DNA from: Paracoccus denitrificans
GTDB lineage: Bacteria > Pseudomonadota > Alphaproteobacteria > Rhodobacterales > Rhodobacteraceae
NCBI GenBank assembly: GCA_005768755.1
Contig: VAFL01000017.1
Location: 8,895 to 72,894, forward strand
Direction: 5' to 3'
DNA: 64,000 nucleotides
The notes beneath the pieces are model-generated. The model had not been told where the DNA came from. It searched no databases and worked only from the letters and a program-made list of their open reading frames with translations. The position numbers were made by a program, and so were the translations under genes. Shown here piece by piece: positions 18,116 to 26,924 of this stretch (positions within the stretch are counted from its first letter, which is position 1; every line of letters begins with the position of its first letter).

Positions 18116-18876
18116 TGGCCGCCATCGACGTTGTAGGTCTGCGAAACGATGTAATCCGCATCAGCCGAAGCAAGGAACACCGCCATGCCGGTCAGATCGG
18201 CGGGTGTGGCGAAGCGGCCGGCGGGAACGCCCGCCGCAACTTCCGCCTTTTTCTGGCCAGGCGCCTTGCCTTCCAGCTTGGCGAACATCGAATCGACATG
18301 CTGCCAATGTTCGCCATCTACGACGCCGGGGGCGATCGCATTGACGTTGATACCGTGCTTGATCAGGTTCAGACCCGCCGACTGGGTCATGCTGATCACC
18401 GCAGCCTTGGTCGAGCAATAGATCAGCACCAGCGGTTCGCCCCGCCGACCCGCCTGACTGGCCATGTTGATGATCTTGCCACCGTGACCCTGCGCAATCA
18501 TCTGACGAGCCGCCGCCTGCATGGTAAACAGCGTTCCCGCGACATTGACCGCATAGAGCTTGTCATAGCTGGCGCGGGTGATGTCTACGGTTTCGGCCGC
18601 ATCGAACAGGGCCGCGTTGTTGACAAGGATATCCAGCTTGCCCGCCTGCGCGACGACGGCATCAATGGCCGCGTCAATGCTGTCCTGTTGCGTCACGTCC
18701 AGCGCCACGGCATAGGCCCCCGGTCCGATATCCGTTGCCGCCTGACGCGCCGCATCAAGGTTGATGTCGCCAATGGCCACGGTCGCGCCTTCGCGGACAT
18801 AGGCCGCCGCAAATTCCCGACCGATGCCGCGCGCCGCACCGGTTATCAGGGCAGATTTTCCATCAAGACGTTTCAT
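18103..18876 (-). CDS. Sorbitol/galactitol dehydrogenase, SmoS-like short-chain dehydrogenase
   Basis: 257 residues from the ATG at 18876. The glycine motif is TGAARGIG (12-19), and the catalytic residues S140, Y153 and K157 are in place. The C-terminus (SQTYNVDGGQWMS) and much of the body resemble, from memory, the Rhodobacter sphaeroides polyol dehydrogenase SmoS, which oxidises sorbitol to fructose and galactitol to tagatose with NAD+. Translation ends inside the start of ackA. No sorbitol transporter of the smoEFGK type is nearby, so the polyol may enter by another route or the substrate may differ. Confidence 0.82.
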   Translation of the reverse strand: MKRLDGKSALITGAARGIGREFAAAYVREGATVAIGDINLDAARQAATDIGPGAYAVALDVTQQDSIDAAIDAVVAQAGKLDILVNNAALFDAAETVDITRASYDKLYAVNVAGTLFTMQAAARQMIAQGHGGKIINMASQAGRRGEPLVLIYCSTKAAVISMTQSAGLNLIKHGINVNAIAPGVVDGEHWQHVDSMFAKLEGKAPGQKKAEVAAGVPAGRFATPADLTGMAVFLASADADYIVSQTYNVDGGQWMS

Positions 18877-19080
18877 GTCGGTTCGAACCCATCCTTTGCC
18901 ATTGCCAATCTGTCCAGGGCGCGGCCGCGCCAAATTCGGGGGCAGTTACGCATGTTCCGCAATCGCTGTCAGCCCGCTAATTCGACGCAGCACTTGCCCC
19001 AAGGTCAAGGGTTGACGCGTCATTCGAATTCGACTGAAGTCCCGCGACCACGTCCCGGCCTTTTATTGTGGCGGTCACCC

Positions 19081-20187
19081 ATGCAGCAAAAACACGTATC
19101 GCACCTGCCGCAAACCCGGCCTGTAGCGCGTAGAACCCGTGCTGTGCTGGTTGCGGCATTCAGCGCCTTGTTCGTTCTGACAGGTTGCGCCAGCCGCCCG
19201 GGGCCAGAGACGCTGCTGCCGGTGGCCAACATGCCCGACAGCAGTGCCAACCTGACCCTTCTGACCGCCACCGACCGTGCATTGTCCAGCATTGATCCGC
19301 CGAACTATGGCAGCGAACGCAGCGCCATGAGCTATGAAGAGTATCAGCTTCGGGTCGACGTTTCTGACCCGGATCCGCGCAAACAGCCTGACATTACCGT
19401 CGCAGAACGGCGCCGGTTCGGGCGCGCAGCGTTCCTTCAGACCTTGAACAAGATGCAGCGGGGCCGCAACGGGACCGTCATCCTTTTCGTTCACGGATAT
19501 AACAATACCTATCAGGAAGCGATCATGCGCCTGGCTGGAATGGCGGCCGAGTCGCGCGTCAACGCGGTTCCGGTGGTGTTTTCGTGGCCCTCGGCGGCGT
19601 CGGTCACGGGCTATGTCTCTGACCGCGATTCCTCGACCTACGCGCGCGACGACCTGACGGCTTTGCTGACCGATCTGGCCACCGCCAGCCCTGACAGTAA
19701 CGTCATGGTCATCGGTCACAGCATGGGCGGGTGGCTGGTGATGGAGGCGCTGCGTGAACTGCGCCAGACCGGCAGGGACGACGTGATTTCGCATCTGCAG
19801 GTCGGACTGGCCTCACCGGATATCGACCTTGATGTATTCGCGAAACAGATCGGTGACGTCGGGCCGCTGGATCCGCCCCTGACGGTGCTGGCTGCGTCAG
19901 ATGATCGGGCACTTGCGGCATCGGCGCGGGTGTCGGGCGGCAAACCGCGGCTGGGTGCAGTCAATCCCGCCGATCCCGTCATTCAGGCCTTTGCGCAGCA
20001 GGCAGGGGTGCGGCTGATCGACATTTCGGCGCTGCCGTCAAGCGGGCGGGCAAACCATGACAGGTTCCTGGCGCTTGCATCGCTGCGCGCCCCCGACACG
20101 CAAGCCAACCCCCTGCAGGAACTGCGAAGTGCTGGCGGCTATGTGCTGGGCAGCGCGGGGCGCATCCTGTCCTACGGCGCGCGCTAG
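19081..20187 (+). CDS. Lipoprotein alpha/beta hydrolase (DUF900 family)
   Basis: 368 residues from the ATG at 19081. The N-terminus is a lipoprotein signal: basic residues, a hydrophobic core and a lipobox ending in LTGC (C36), so the mature protein should be membrane-attached. The hydrolase domain has FVHGYNN (oxyanion region) and the nucleophile elbow GHSMGG (about residues 212-217), typical of DUF900 esterase/lipase-like proteins. The substrate is unknown. The reading frame is open far upstream, but that stretch is antisense to the SmoS-like gene. The ribosome site is weak. It is divergently arranged from the SmoS-like gene; a perfect TCGAATTCGA palindrome (19024-19033) lies in the gap. 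Confidence 0.8.
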   Translation: MQQKHVSHLPQTRPVARRTRAVLVAAFSALFVLTGCASRPGPETLLPVANMPDSSANLTLLTATDRALSSIDPPNYGSERSAMSYEEYQLRVDVSDPDPRKQPDITVAERRRFGRAAFLQTLNKMQRGRNGTVILFVHGYNNTYQEAIMRLAGMAAESRVNAVPVVFSWPSAASVTGYVSDRDSSTYARDDLTALLTDLATASPDSNVMVIGHSMGGWLVMEALRELRQTGRDDVISHLQVGLASPDIDLDVFAKQIGDVGPLDPPLTVLAASDDRALAASARVSGGKPRLGAVNPADPVIQAFAQQAGVRLIDISALPSSGRANHDRFLALASLRAPDTQANPLQELRSAGGYVLGSAGRILSYGAR

Positions 20188-20395
20188 ATCATTTGACACG
20201 TTCCCCTGACGTTTCAACGATGCCGCAACCCCCGCCGCGTCGTGTCGCGTCGCGCTGATGGCAGCCATTGATGGCGCCTATTTGCCATCTGCGCACCGGC
20301 AGAGGAAGGTTCCGCCACAGGCTGAAGGCGTCCCGCGCGAACGCGCCGGGACCGGACTGAACACCTGCGCCCGGCACAACAGGAAAGGCATCGAC

Positions 20396-21640
20396 ATGAC
20401 ATTCACCCCCGAAACCCGGGTCGATCTCGGCCGGTTCTGGTCCACGATCGAAGCCTCGGGGGAAATTGGAAAGGGCCGCCCCGGTGGGCTTTCGCGCCTG
20501 ACCTTGACCGATGCGGATCGCGATATGCGCAACGTGTTCGTTCAGTGGTGCGAAGATGCCGGGCTGGACGTGCAGATCGACCAGATGGGCAATATCTTCG
20601 GCCGCCGCGCGGGCACCGACAACGACCTGCCGCCGATCCTGATCGGCAGCCATCTGGACACGCAGATCAATGGTGGCCGTTTCGATGGCATCGCGGGCGT
20701 GCTGGCGGGGCTTGAGGTGATCCGCAGCCTGAACGATGCCGGCCACATCACCCGCCGCCCGATCATTGTCGTCGACTGGACGAATGAGGAAGGCGCGCGG
20801 TTCTCTCCGCCCATGGTCGCCTCGGGTGTGTTTGCCGGCAAATACACGCAGGATTGGGCGCATGACCTGATCGCCGATGACGGCGCGCGTTTCGGGGATG
20901 AACTGGCACGCATCGGCTATCTGGGCGACGCTGCCTGCGCCGCTAGCCCGGTCGACGCCTATTTCGAACTGCATATCGAACAGGGCCCGATCCTTGATGC
21001 CGAAAGCCGGCAGGTGGGCGTCGTGACCGGCGGCTATCCCAGCCACGGGATGCGGGTCATGTTCAATGGCCAGACCGCCCATACCGGTCCGACGCCGATG
21101 GACCTGCGCCATAACGCGCTGATCGCGGGCGCGCGCTGGCTGACAGCGGTGGACGATATCGGCTGGGAATTCGCGATACATGACGGCAAGGCCACCGGAT
21201 CACGGCTTGCGGCATGGCCGAACAAGCCCGGCATCCTGTCGGAAAGCGCGCAATGTGTGGCCGATGTGCGCCACCCGGACCCGATCACCGCCCGCGTGAT
21301 GGCAGAAAAGATGCGCCGCGCCGCGCTGTCCGCCGCCGCCATTGCGGGATGCGAACTGGAAGTCGAGGACGAATGGGAATGGGGCGGCGACATCTTCGAC
21401 GCCGATCTGATCGGCCTGATCCGCGACGAGGCCGTCCGGCAGGGCTGGAACTGGCGCGATATCCAGTCGCAGGCAGGCCATGACGCCTATCACATAGCGC
21501 TTGTTTGCCCGACGGCAATGATCTTCACCCCCTGCAAGGGCGGCATCACACATAACAACGAAGAATTCTGCGAGCCCGAGGATTTTCTGGCCGGGCTGAA
21601 CATGCTGCTGCACGCCGTTGTGCGGCGCGCCGATCGCTGA
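20396..21640 (+). CDS. Zn-dependent N-carbamoyl-L-amino-acid / ureido-acid amidohydrolase (M20 family)
   Basis: 414 residues from the ATG at 20396, behind an AGGAAAGG ribosome site. Family landmarks are IGSHLDTQINGGRFDG (metal-binding His and Asp), DWTNEEGARF (bridging glutamate), HIEQGP and, near the C-terminus, SQAGHDA. This is the signature set of the allantoate amidohydrolase / beta-ureidopropionase / N-carbamoylase group. It removes a carbamoyl group as CO2 and ammonia in pyrimidine, hydantoin or purine-ring breakdown. The choice among these substrates is open. It converges with the LysR gene with a five-base gap. The 208 bp upstream hold an inverted repeat (GATGGCA at 20257 and TGCCATC at 20283). 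Confidence 0.87.
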   Translation: MTFTPETRVDLGRFWSTIEASGEIGKGRPGGLSRLTLTDADRDMRNVFVQWCEDAGLDVQIDQMGNIFGRRAGTDNDLPPILIGSHLDTQINGGRFDGIAGVLAGLEVIRSLNDAGHITRRPIIVVDWTNEEGARFSPPMVASGVFAGKYTQDWAHDLIADDGARFGDELARIGYLGDAACAASPVDAYFELHIEQGPILDAESRQVGVVTGGYPSHGMRVMFNGQTAHTGPTPMDLRHNALIAGARWLTAVDDIGWEFAIHDGKATGSRLAAWPNKPGILSESAQCVADVRHPDPITARVMAEKMRRAALSAAAIAGCELEVEDEWEWGGDIFDADLIGLIRDEAVRQGWNWRDIQSQAGHDAYHIALVCPTAMIFTPCKGGITHNNEEFCEPEDFLAGLNMLLHAVVRRADR

Positions 21641-21645
21641 AGGCG

Positions 21646-22581
21646 TCAGTTCATATCCGGGTACAGCTGCTGCAGTTCGGCCAGAAGATCGACAAACTTC
21701 CGCTCTGCGGCGGTGAGCGGTCCGTTCTCGGCAAAGACCAGAAACACGTCCGCGCCAAGCGGATGATCGGGCAGACGCAAGGGCCAGATCTGGCCGGCCT
21801 CTGCCTCTTGCGTGACGGAATCAACCGGCAGGATGCCGATGCCGACGCCCGCGATGATCATCCGCCGGATCTCGCCCAGATCATGGCTTGATCCGCTGAT
21901 CCGCCGCCCCATCCCCAGCCCGTCGCGCAGCATGGCCATGGGTTCCAGCCCCATGCCTTCGGTCGCGCAGCTGAAGGCCACGAAGGGCTCTTGCGCCAGT
22001 TCGCGGGGTGTCACCTCCTCGCGCCCGTAAAGCGGATGTTCGGCGCCGCAGAAGACGGCGAAGGCTTCGCGGAAAAGCTGACGGCATTCGACACCGGGCA
22101 AAGGCTTTGGCAGCAGGCAGATGCCCACGCCCTGCTTGTCATTGGTGATCTGGCGCACGGTTTCCAGCGAATTGCGCACCTCGATCCTGATGCTGGTCGA
22201 AGGGTAGCGCTGATGGAAAAGCCTGATCGCTTCGTCGATCAGGGGGGATCGCAGCCGGCTGATTATACTGACCGTGAGGCTGCCGAATTCTTCGTCTTGG
22301 CGGTCTTCGGACATGGCGGCGATACGGTCCACGCCCCGCAGGATCTCGGCGCATTCCTGATAGATGCGTTCGCCGCGCAGGGTCAGGGCGAAATGGCGGC
22401 TGCCACGAAAGACCAACTGGCAGCCAAGCTGTTCCTCCAGCCGCTGAAGGGCAAGGCTGACGGAAGGCTGGCTCATGTTCAGGCGCCTGGCAGCGCCTGT
22501 CAGGCTTTCTTCTTCTGCGATCAGACAGAAGGTGCGAAGCAGGTTCCAGTTCAGATCGGCGACGGCCGGTCGATTCGGCAT
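21646..22581 (-). CDS. LysR-family transcriptional regulator
   Basis: 311 residues from the ATG at 22581. The N-terminal winged helix-turn-helix (LTGAARRLNMSQPSVSLALQ, about residues 27-46) is typical of LysR proteins, followed by the two-lobed effector domain. It is the distal gene after ridA on the minus strand with 131 bp between. Its likely target is the divergent ridA / TRAP promoter region 300-800 bp upstream, which would make it the activator of the keto-acid uptake cluster; this is inferred from position. Confidence 0.85.
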   Translation of the reverse strand: MPNRPAVADLNWNLLRTFCLIAEEESLTGAARRLNMSQPSVSLALQRLEEQLGCQLVFRGSRHFALTLRGERIYQECAEILRGVDRIAAMSEDRQDEEFGSLTVSIISRLRSPLIDEAIRLFHQRYPSTSIRIEVRNSLETVRQITNDKQGVGICLLPKPLPGVECRQLFREAFAVFCGAEHPLYGREEVTPRELAQEPFVAFSCATEGMGLEPMAMLRDGLGMGRRISGSSHDLGEIRRMIIAGVGIGILPVDSVTQEAEAGQIWPLRLPDHPLGADVFLVFAENGPLTAAERKFVDLLAELQQLYPDMN

Positions 22582-22712
22582 GAGACGTTCCCGAGAATGC
22601 GCGGCGCCAAGATTGCACCCCGACGACCACATGCGGCAAGGGCGTCGTGATGGGGCGCCGTTCGGCGGGACCTGCGCTGCAGCCAGAAATCGCGACAGCG
22701 CAGACAGTTGTC

Positions 22713-23057
22713 CTAGCGGGCGGCGGTAACGATGAATTCAACCTTGTAGCCGGGTGTGGCCAGCTTCGCCTCGCCAGTTGCGCGGGCCGGCAGGTTTTCA
22801 GGATCGACCCAGGCGTCATAGACCGCGTTCATGGCCGCGAAATCTGCCATATCGGCCAGCCAGACCGTGACGGACAGGATGCGCGATTTGTCCGATCCGG
22901 CCTCGGCCAGAAATTTGTCGACATTTGCCAGTGCATCACGCACCTGGGTTTCGATATCGGCGCCCTCGGTTCCGACCTGACCGGCAAGGTAGACGGTATC
23001 GCCGTGAATGACCGCCTGGCTCATCCGGGGGCCGTTTCCGATACGTGTGATGGACAT
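22713..23057 (-). CDS. RidA family (YjgF/YER057c) imine/enamine deaminase
   Basis: 114 residues from the ATG at 23057. The short chain with AVIHGDTVYLAGQVG near the N-terminus and ILSVTVWLADMADFAAMN in the middle fits the chorismate-mutase-like RidA fold. The C-terminus KLATPGYKVEFIVTAA differs from the strict RidA subfamily: the usual arginine is not obvious, so it belongs to a divergent subgroup. The family hydrolyses reactive imines to ketones plus ammonia. It is transcribed divergently from the TRAP operon. Confidence 0.82.
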   Translation of the reverse strand: MSITRIGNGPRMSQAVIHGDTVYLAGQVGTEGADIETQVRDALANVDKFLAEAGSDKSRILSVTVWLADMADFAAMNAVYDAWVDPENLPARATGEAKLATPGYKVEFIVTAAR

Positions 23058-23375
23058 GAGTGATCTCTTTCGCAGATGTTTCGGTTCGAGCGCACGACCC
23101 TGGCCTGAGCGCCCCGACCGCGCATTGTCATGACCCGCCGCCCTTTCGCAATGCCGAAAGGCGTCCGGGCCCAACATGCGCGGATCAGCGAACCGCGCCA
23201 GCCTATGCCAGCCATAAATAGCGCCGAGTTGACAGAATCCTGCTGCGAAACGCTAAACTACCCGATGAACGGGTTGCGGGCTTTGCCTCGCAAGCCCATA
23301 CGAAGCCGGCGCAAGAACGGCCATTCTCATCTGCAGCGCAGGTCCGATCCGGCAGCGCCCAACAAGGAGTCTCTG
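23058..23375 (+). promoter_or_regulatory. Divergent promoter region of ridA and the second TRAP operon
   Basis: This 318-bp gap has no convincing gene. For the TRAP operon a consensus -35 TTGACA (23229-23234) is followed after a 19-base spacer by TAAACT (23254-23259) as the -10. The long leader of roughly 110 bases ends in an AAGGAG ribosome site before the dctP ATG. The ridA start lies at the other edge with a weaker AAAGAGA site. A LysR binding site is expected here, but no unambiguous T-N11-A dyad stands out. Confidence 0.5.
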
Positions 23376-24368
23376 ATGAATTTTCCATTTGCTTCGATGC
23401 CTCGCCGGCTGGCGGTTTCGGCCATGTCGCTTCTTCTGGTGACGGCAGCCAACGCGACAGAGCTGCGGATGCTGACCAGCTATGGCATGAACACGGCCTA
23501 TACCGAAAATGTCGCCGTCCGCTTCAATGACATGGTCGCTGAAGCCTCGGGCGGGGAAACCACGGTGACGCTGCAAGGCCCCGATGTCGTGCCGCCGCTG
23601 GAACAGTTGCAGCCGGTTGCGGCGGGCGTATTCGACATGCTGTATACGCATGGCGCCTATCACACCGACACCACAGGCGTCGGCGCGGCCATGGATGCGG
23701 TCGCGGTCGATCCGGCCAAGGTCCGCGATTCAGGGATCTGGGATCTGATCGACAAGCATTACAACGAACTTGGCCTGAAGGTGATCGCCATTGTTCCGCT
23801 GGGTTCGTCGGGCTTCCAGTACGTTCTGAAGGAACCGATCGAAGCTGCGCCGTCGCTGCAGGGTCGCCGGCTGCGCGGCAGCCCGACTTATACCAATATC
23901 ACCACCCAGCTGGGCGGTGCGCCGGTTCTGATGTCCTCGGGCGAGGTCTATTCGGCAATGGATCGCGGCGTGATCGACGGCGCGGCCTGGGGGCTGAACG
24001 GCGTCAAGGACCTGGGCTGGCACGAGGTGGCGGGCTATTTCACCAAACCGACCTTCGGGCAGACCTATACCTATGTCCTGATGAACCTCGACAAGTTCAA
24101 CGGGTTGGATGAGGCAGAGCGGACCTTGCTGCTGGAACAGGGCACGGCGCTGGAAGACACGAGCGCCCCGCTTCTGGACGAGCTGGCGGTCAAGGAATGG
24201 GACGAGCTGAAGGAGCTGGGAATGGAAGAAACCCAGTTCGCACCAGAGGATGTGCCGAACCTGACCACACTGGTCAATGAAGGGATCTGGCAACTGGGCA
24301 TGGACAAATCGGCTGATGTCGTGGGCCAGATGAAGCAGCTGGCGGAAGAAAACGGACTGACCCAGTAA
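23376..24368 (+). CDS. TRAP transporter periplasmic substrate-binding protein (DctP type)
   Basis: 330 residues with a signal peptide cleaved near residue 28 (TAANAT). Family features include the stretch LRGSPTYTNI, where DctP proteins carry the carboxylate-binding arginine, and MDRGVIDGAAWG. The protein binds an organic acid in the periplasm and delivers it to the DctQM membrane pair directly downstream. It opens the operon dctP-dctQ-dctM-rraA-like. With the beta-keto acid cleavage enzyme converging on the operon, a keto or hydroxy acid is the likely ligand. Confidence 0.88.
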   Translation: MNFPFASMPRRLAVSAMSLLLVTAANATELRMLTSYGMNTAYTENVAVRFNDMVAEASGGETTVTLQGPDVVPPLEQLQPVAAGVFDMLYTHGAYHTDTTGVGAAMDAVAVDPAKVRDSGIWDLIDKHYNELGLKVIAIVPLGSSGFQYVLKEPIEAAPSLQGRRLRGSPTYTNITTQLGGAPVLMSSGEVYSAMDRGVIDGAAWGLNGVKDLGWHEVAGYFTKPTFGQTYTYVLMNLDKFNGLDEAERTLLLEQGTALEDTSAPLLDELAVKEWDELKELGMEETQFAPEDVPNLTTLVNEGIWQLGMDKSADVVGQMKQLAEENGLTQ

Positions 24369-24403
24369 GGCGCATGCCCAGCCGGCCAGACAGGAGTACC
24401 ACG

Positions 24404-24913
24404 ATGCCCGCCATCCTGCGTCTACAGGATCTCATCACCCGCTGGCTGTATGTCCTTGGCGGTGTCGCATTATGCGGCATCGTCATCAGCTACCTGATCG
24501 AGGTGGTGATGCGCTACATGTTCAACGCGCCGACCCTGTGGTCGCCCTCGGCTGTCGCCTATCTGCTTTGCGTTTCGTCAATGCTGGCCATGCCGGAACT
24601 GGCCCGGACGCGGGGCCATATCGCCATCACCATGCTGGAGGAGCGGATGCCAGCCGCGACAAGTGCGCGGCACCGGCGCCGGACCGCCGCGCTGACGGCG
24701 GCGATCTGCCTTTGCGCGGCATGGATGATCGGGACCGAGATGATGCGTCAGGCGCAATCAGGCACCACGACTGCGTTCGGCGTGCGTATTCCCAAGGTCT
24801 GGCTGTCGGGACTGATCTTCTACGGTTTCGTGAATACCGCGCTTTACTATCTGCGCGCCACGCTGCTGCCCGGCACCCTGCCCCAGCCCGACTACGCCCC
24901 GCAGGAGGTCTGA
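24404..24913 (+). CDS. TRAP transporter small permease (DctQ type)
   Basis: 169 residues from the ATG at 24404 behind an AGGAG ribosome site; a longer reading from 24374 lacks a ribosome site. Four hydrophobic segments match DctQ. It lies between dctP and dctM of the same operon, 35 bp after dctP. Confidence 0.86.
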   Translation: MPAILRLQDLITRWLYVLGGVALCGIVISYLIEVVMRYMFNAPTLWSPSAVAYLLCVSSMLAMPELARTRGHIAITMLEERMPAATSARHRRRTAALTAAICLCAAWMIGTEMMRQAQSGTTTAFGVRIPKVWLSGLIFYGFVNTALYYLRATLLPGTLPQPDYAPQEV

Positions 24914-24916
24914 GCG

Positions 24917-26227
24917 ATGGATTGGCAAATCGTTCTTTCGCTGGCCATCGGCACGTTGATGGTCCTGTTCGCACTCGGCGTGCCGGTTTTCGCGGCCTTC
25001 CTGGCAATCAATGTCGCAGGGACCTTCTGGCTGATGGGGCCGGCCGGGTTCGGGATGTTCACCAATAGCATCTACGACACCGTGACCTCGGAAACGCTGA
25101 CCACCATCGCGCTTTTCGTGCTGATGGGCGAGTTGCTGTTCCGGTCAGGATCGATCGACGTGATCTTCGATTCGCTCGATACACTGATGGGCCGCATCAA
25201 GGGGCGGCTGTATTTCTTCGTCGTGGCGCTGTCGACGCTGTTTGGTGCGCTGTCGGGATCGGCGCTGGCGGTGACGGCAATGCTGTGCCGCTCGGCCCTG
25301 CCGACGATGCGCGACCGGGGCTATGACGAAAAGCTTTCCGTGGGGCTGATCCTGGGTGGTGCGGGGCTGGCGCCGATCATTCCGCCCAGCCTGATGGTGA
25401 TCATCATCGGATCACTGGTCGATGTGTCCATTGCGAAGCTTCTGATTGCGGGGATTGTGCCGGGCCTGATCCTGGCCGGGCTGTTCATTGCCTATACCCT
25501 GTTCAAGATCTCTGCCGATCCGACGGCAGTGCCACCCATGTCCGCCGACGATCAGCACAGTCGCACAGCCGCCGAACGCTGGCGCGCCCTTGGCCGGATG
25601 CTGCCCTTTTCGATCATCATCTTCTCGGTTCTCGGGCTGATCATGCTGGGCATCGCCACGCCATCGGAATCGGCTGCCACGGGGGTGGCGGGCGCGATTA
25701 TCGTCGCGATCATCTATCGCAGGTTCAGCCTGACGATGGCATGGGACTCGATCATGTCATCGCTGGGGATTTCGGCCATGATCGTGGCGATCCTGGCATG
25801 TTCGAAGTTCTTCAGTCAGCTTCTGTCATTCACCGGTGCCACGGCCGGTATGGTTCAGACCGCAACCGAGCTGAATGCCAGCCCGATGGTGATGCTGCTG
25901 ATCCTGATGCTGATCCCGCTGATCGCCTGCATGTTCATCGACCAGATTGCCTTCATGATGGTTGTGGTGCCGATCTATGCCCCCATCGTTAAGCTGTACG
26001 GCTTCGATCCAGTATGGTTCTGGACCCTGTTCCTGATCAACCTTGCGATCGGAAGCCTGACCCCGCCCTTCGGCTATAACCTGTTTGCCGCCAAAGGCAG
26101 TGCGCCATGGCTGAAGATGCCGGTGATCTTTTCTGCAGCCATTCCAATCGTGATCTGTTTCCTGATCGGGCTCGTGCTGTTTGCGACGATACCTGCCCTT
26201 ATCACCTGGCTTCCCAGCTTCATCTGA
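24917..26227 (+). CDS. TRAP transporter large permease (DctM type)
   Basis: 436 residues with 11-12 membrane helices. Motifs PIIPPSLMVI and GSLTPPFGYNLF are typical of the ion-coupled DctM subunit. A GCAGGAGGT ribosome site precedes the ATG and only three bases separate it from dctQ. It completes the second TRAP transporter of the window; unlike the first, this one has its own receptor gene. Confidence 0.9.
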   Translation: MDWQIVLSLAIGTLMVLFALGVPVFAAFLAINVAGTFWLMGPAGFGMFTNSIYDTVTSETLTTIALFVLMGELLFRSGSIDVIFDSLDTLMGRIKGRLYFFVVALSTLFGALSGSALAVTAMLCRSALPTMRDRGYDEKLSVGLILGGAGLAPIIPPSLMVIIIGSLVDVSIAKLLIAGIVPGLILAGLFIAYTLFKISADPTAVPPMSADDQHSRTAAERWRALGRMLPFSIIIFSVLGLIMLGIATPSESAATGVAGAIIVAIIYRRFSLTMAWDSIMSSLGISAMIVAILACSKFFSQLLSFTGATAGMVQTATELNASPMVMLLILMLIPLIACMFIDQIAFMMVVVPIYAPIVKLYGFDPVWFWTLFLINLAIGSLTPPFGYNLFAAKGSAPWLKMPVIFSAAIPIVICFLIGLVLFATIPALITWLPSFI

Positions 26228-26249
26228 CCTGCGCGCGATAGGACCTGTC

Positions 26250-26924
26250 ATGTATCAAATCGGACCCATGCCCGACCCCATCGCGCCCGATGCACTGGCA
26301 TCCTTGCGCGAATGCGAGCCTGCAACCATCGGCCATTTCCGGGAGGAGGGGTTTGTGGACCCCGGCATATCCTGCCGGCTGGAGGGGGCATGGATCGCGG
26401 GAACAGCCGTAACCATTTCGCTTCCGGCAGGCGACGGCACGCTTCTGAACCATGCAATGCGTCTTGTCAGGCCCGGCGATATCCTTGTGATCGATCTTCG
26501 CGGCGACCGCCAGCACGCCTGCTGGGGCGGGGTGCTGACCGAGACTGCGAAAATCGCAGGTCTGGCAGGCGTGGTGATCGACGGTATGGCGACCGATATT
26601 GCGGCCATCCGACAACAGAAGCTGCCCGTATGGTCGCGCGGCCTGGCAGCGAAGACGACCAAGCTGCGCAACCTGGGCGGATCGATGAATCAGCCCACGG
26701 TCGTCGGCGGCGTGGCGGTTCATCCGGGCGACGCCATTCTGGCCGATGAAAACGGCGTCCTTGTGTTGCCGCCTGATCAGCTGTCTGCGATCACCACACG
26801 CACCCTGCAGATGCAGGCGGACGAGTTGCAACTGCTGAAACGCCTTCACGCGGGTGAGGTCCTGCCAGAGATCAGCGGCGCCAGCGCAATGGTGGCAGCG
26901 GACGCCCAGCCGCGCGGCACCTAG
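26250..26924 (+). CDS. RraA-like protein (HMG/CHA aldolase or oxaloacetate decarboxylase family)
   Basis: 224 residues from the ATG at 26250. The core has IDLRGDRQHACWGG, VVIDGMATD and AKTTKLRNLGG, the pattern of the RraA / 4-hydroxy-4-methyl-2-oxoglutarate aldolase fold in which an arginine-aspartate pair and a glycine-rich loop bind the pyruvyl group and divalent metal. In a carboxylate-uptake operon a metabolic aldolase or decarboxylase is more likely than an RNase E inhibitor. Its stop overlaps the converging keto-acid cleavage gene by four bases. Confidence 0.8.
   Translation: MYQIGPMPDPIAPDALASLRECEPATIGHFREEGFVDPGISCRLEGAWIAGTAVTISLPAGDGTLLNHAMRLVRPGDILVIDLRGDRQHACWGGVLTETAKIAGLAGVVIDGMATDIAAIRQQKLPVWSRGLAAKTTKLRNLGGSMNQPTVVGGVAVHPGDAILADENGVLVLPPDQLSAITTRTLQMQADELQLLKRLHAGEVLPEISGASAMVAADAQPRGT

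Noticed and set aside
18115..19080. N-terminal 322 codons of the long plus-strand frame leading into the lipoprotein hydrolase
   Set aside because: This stretch is antisense to the SmoS-like gene; the lipoprotein signal starting at 19081 marks the true start.
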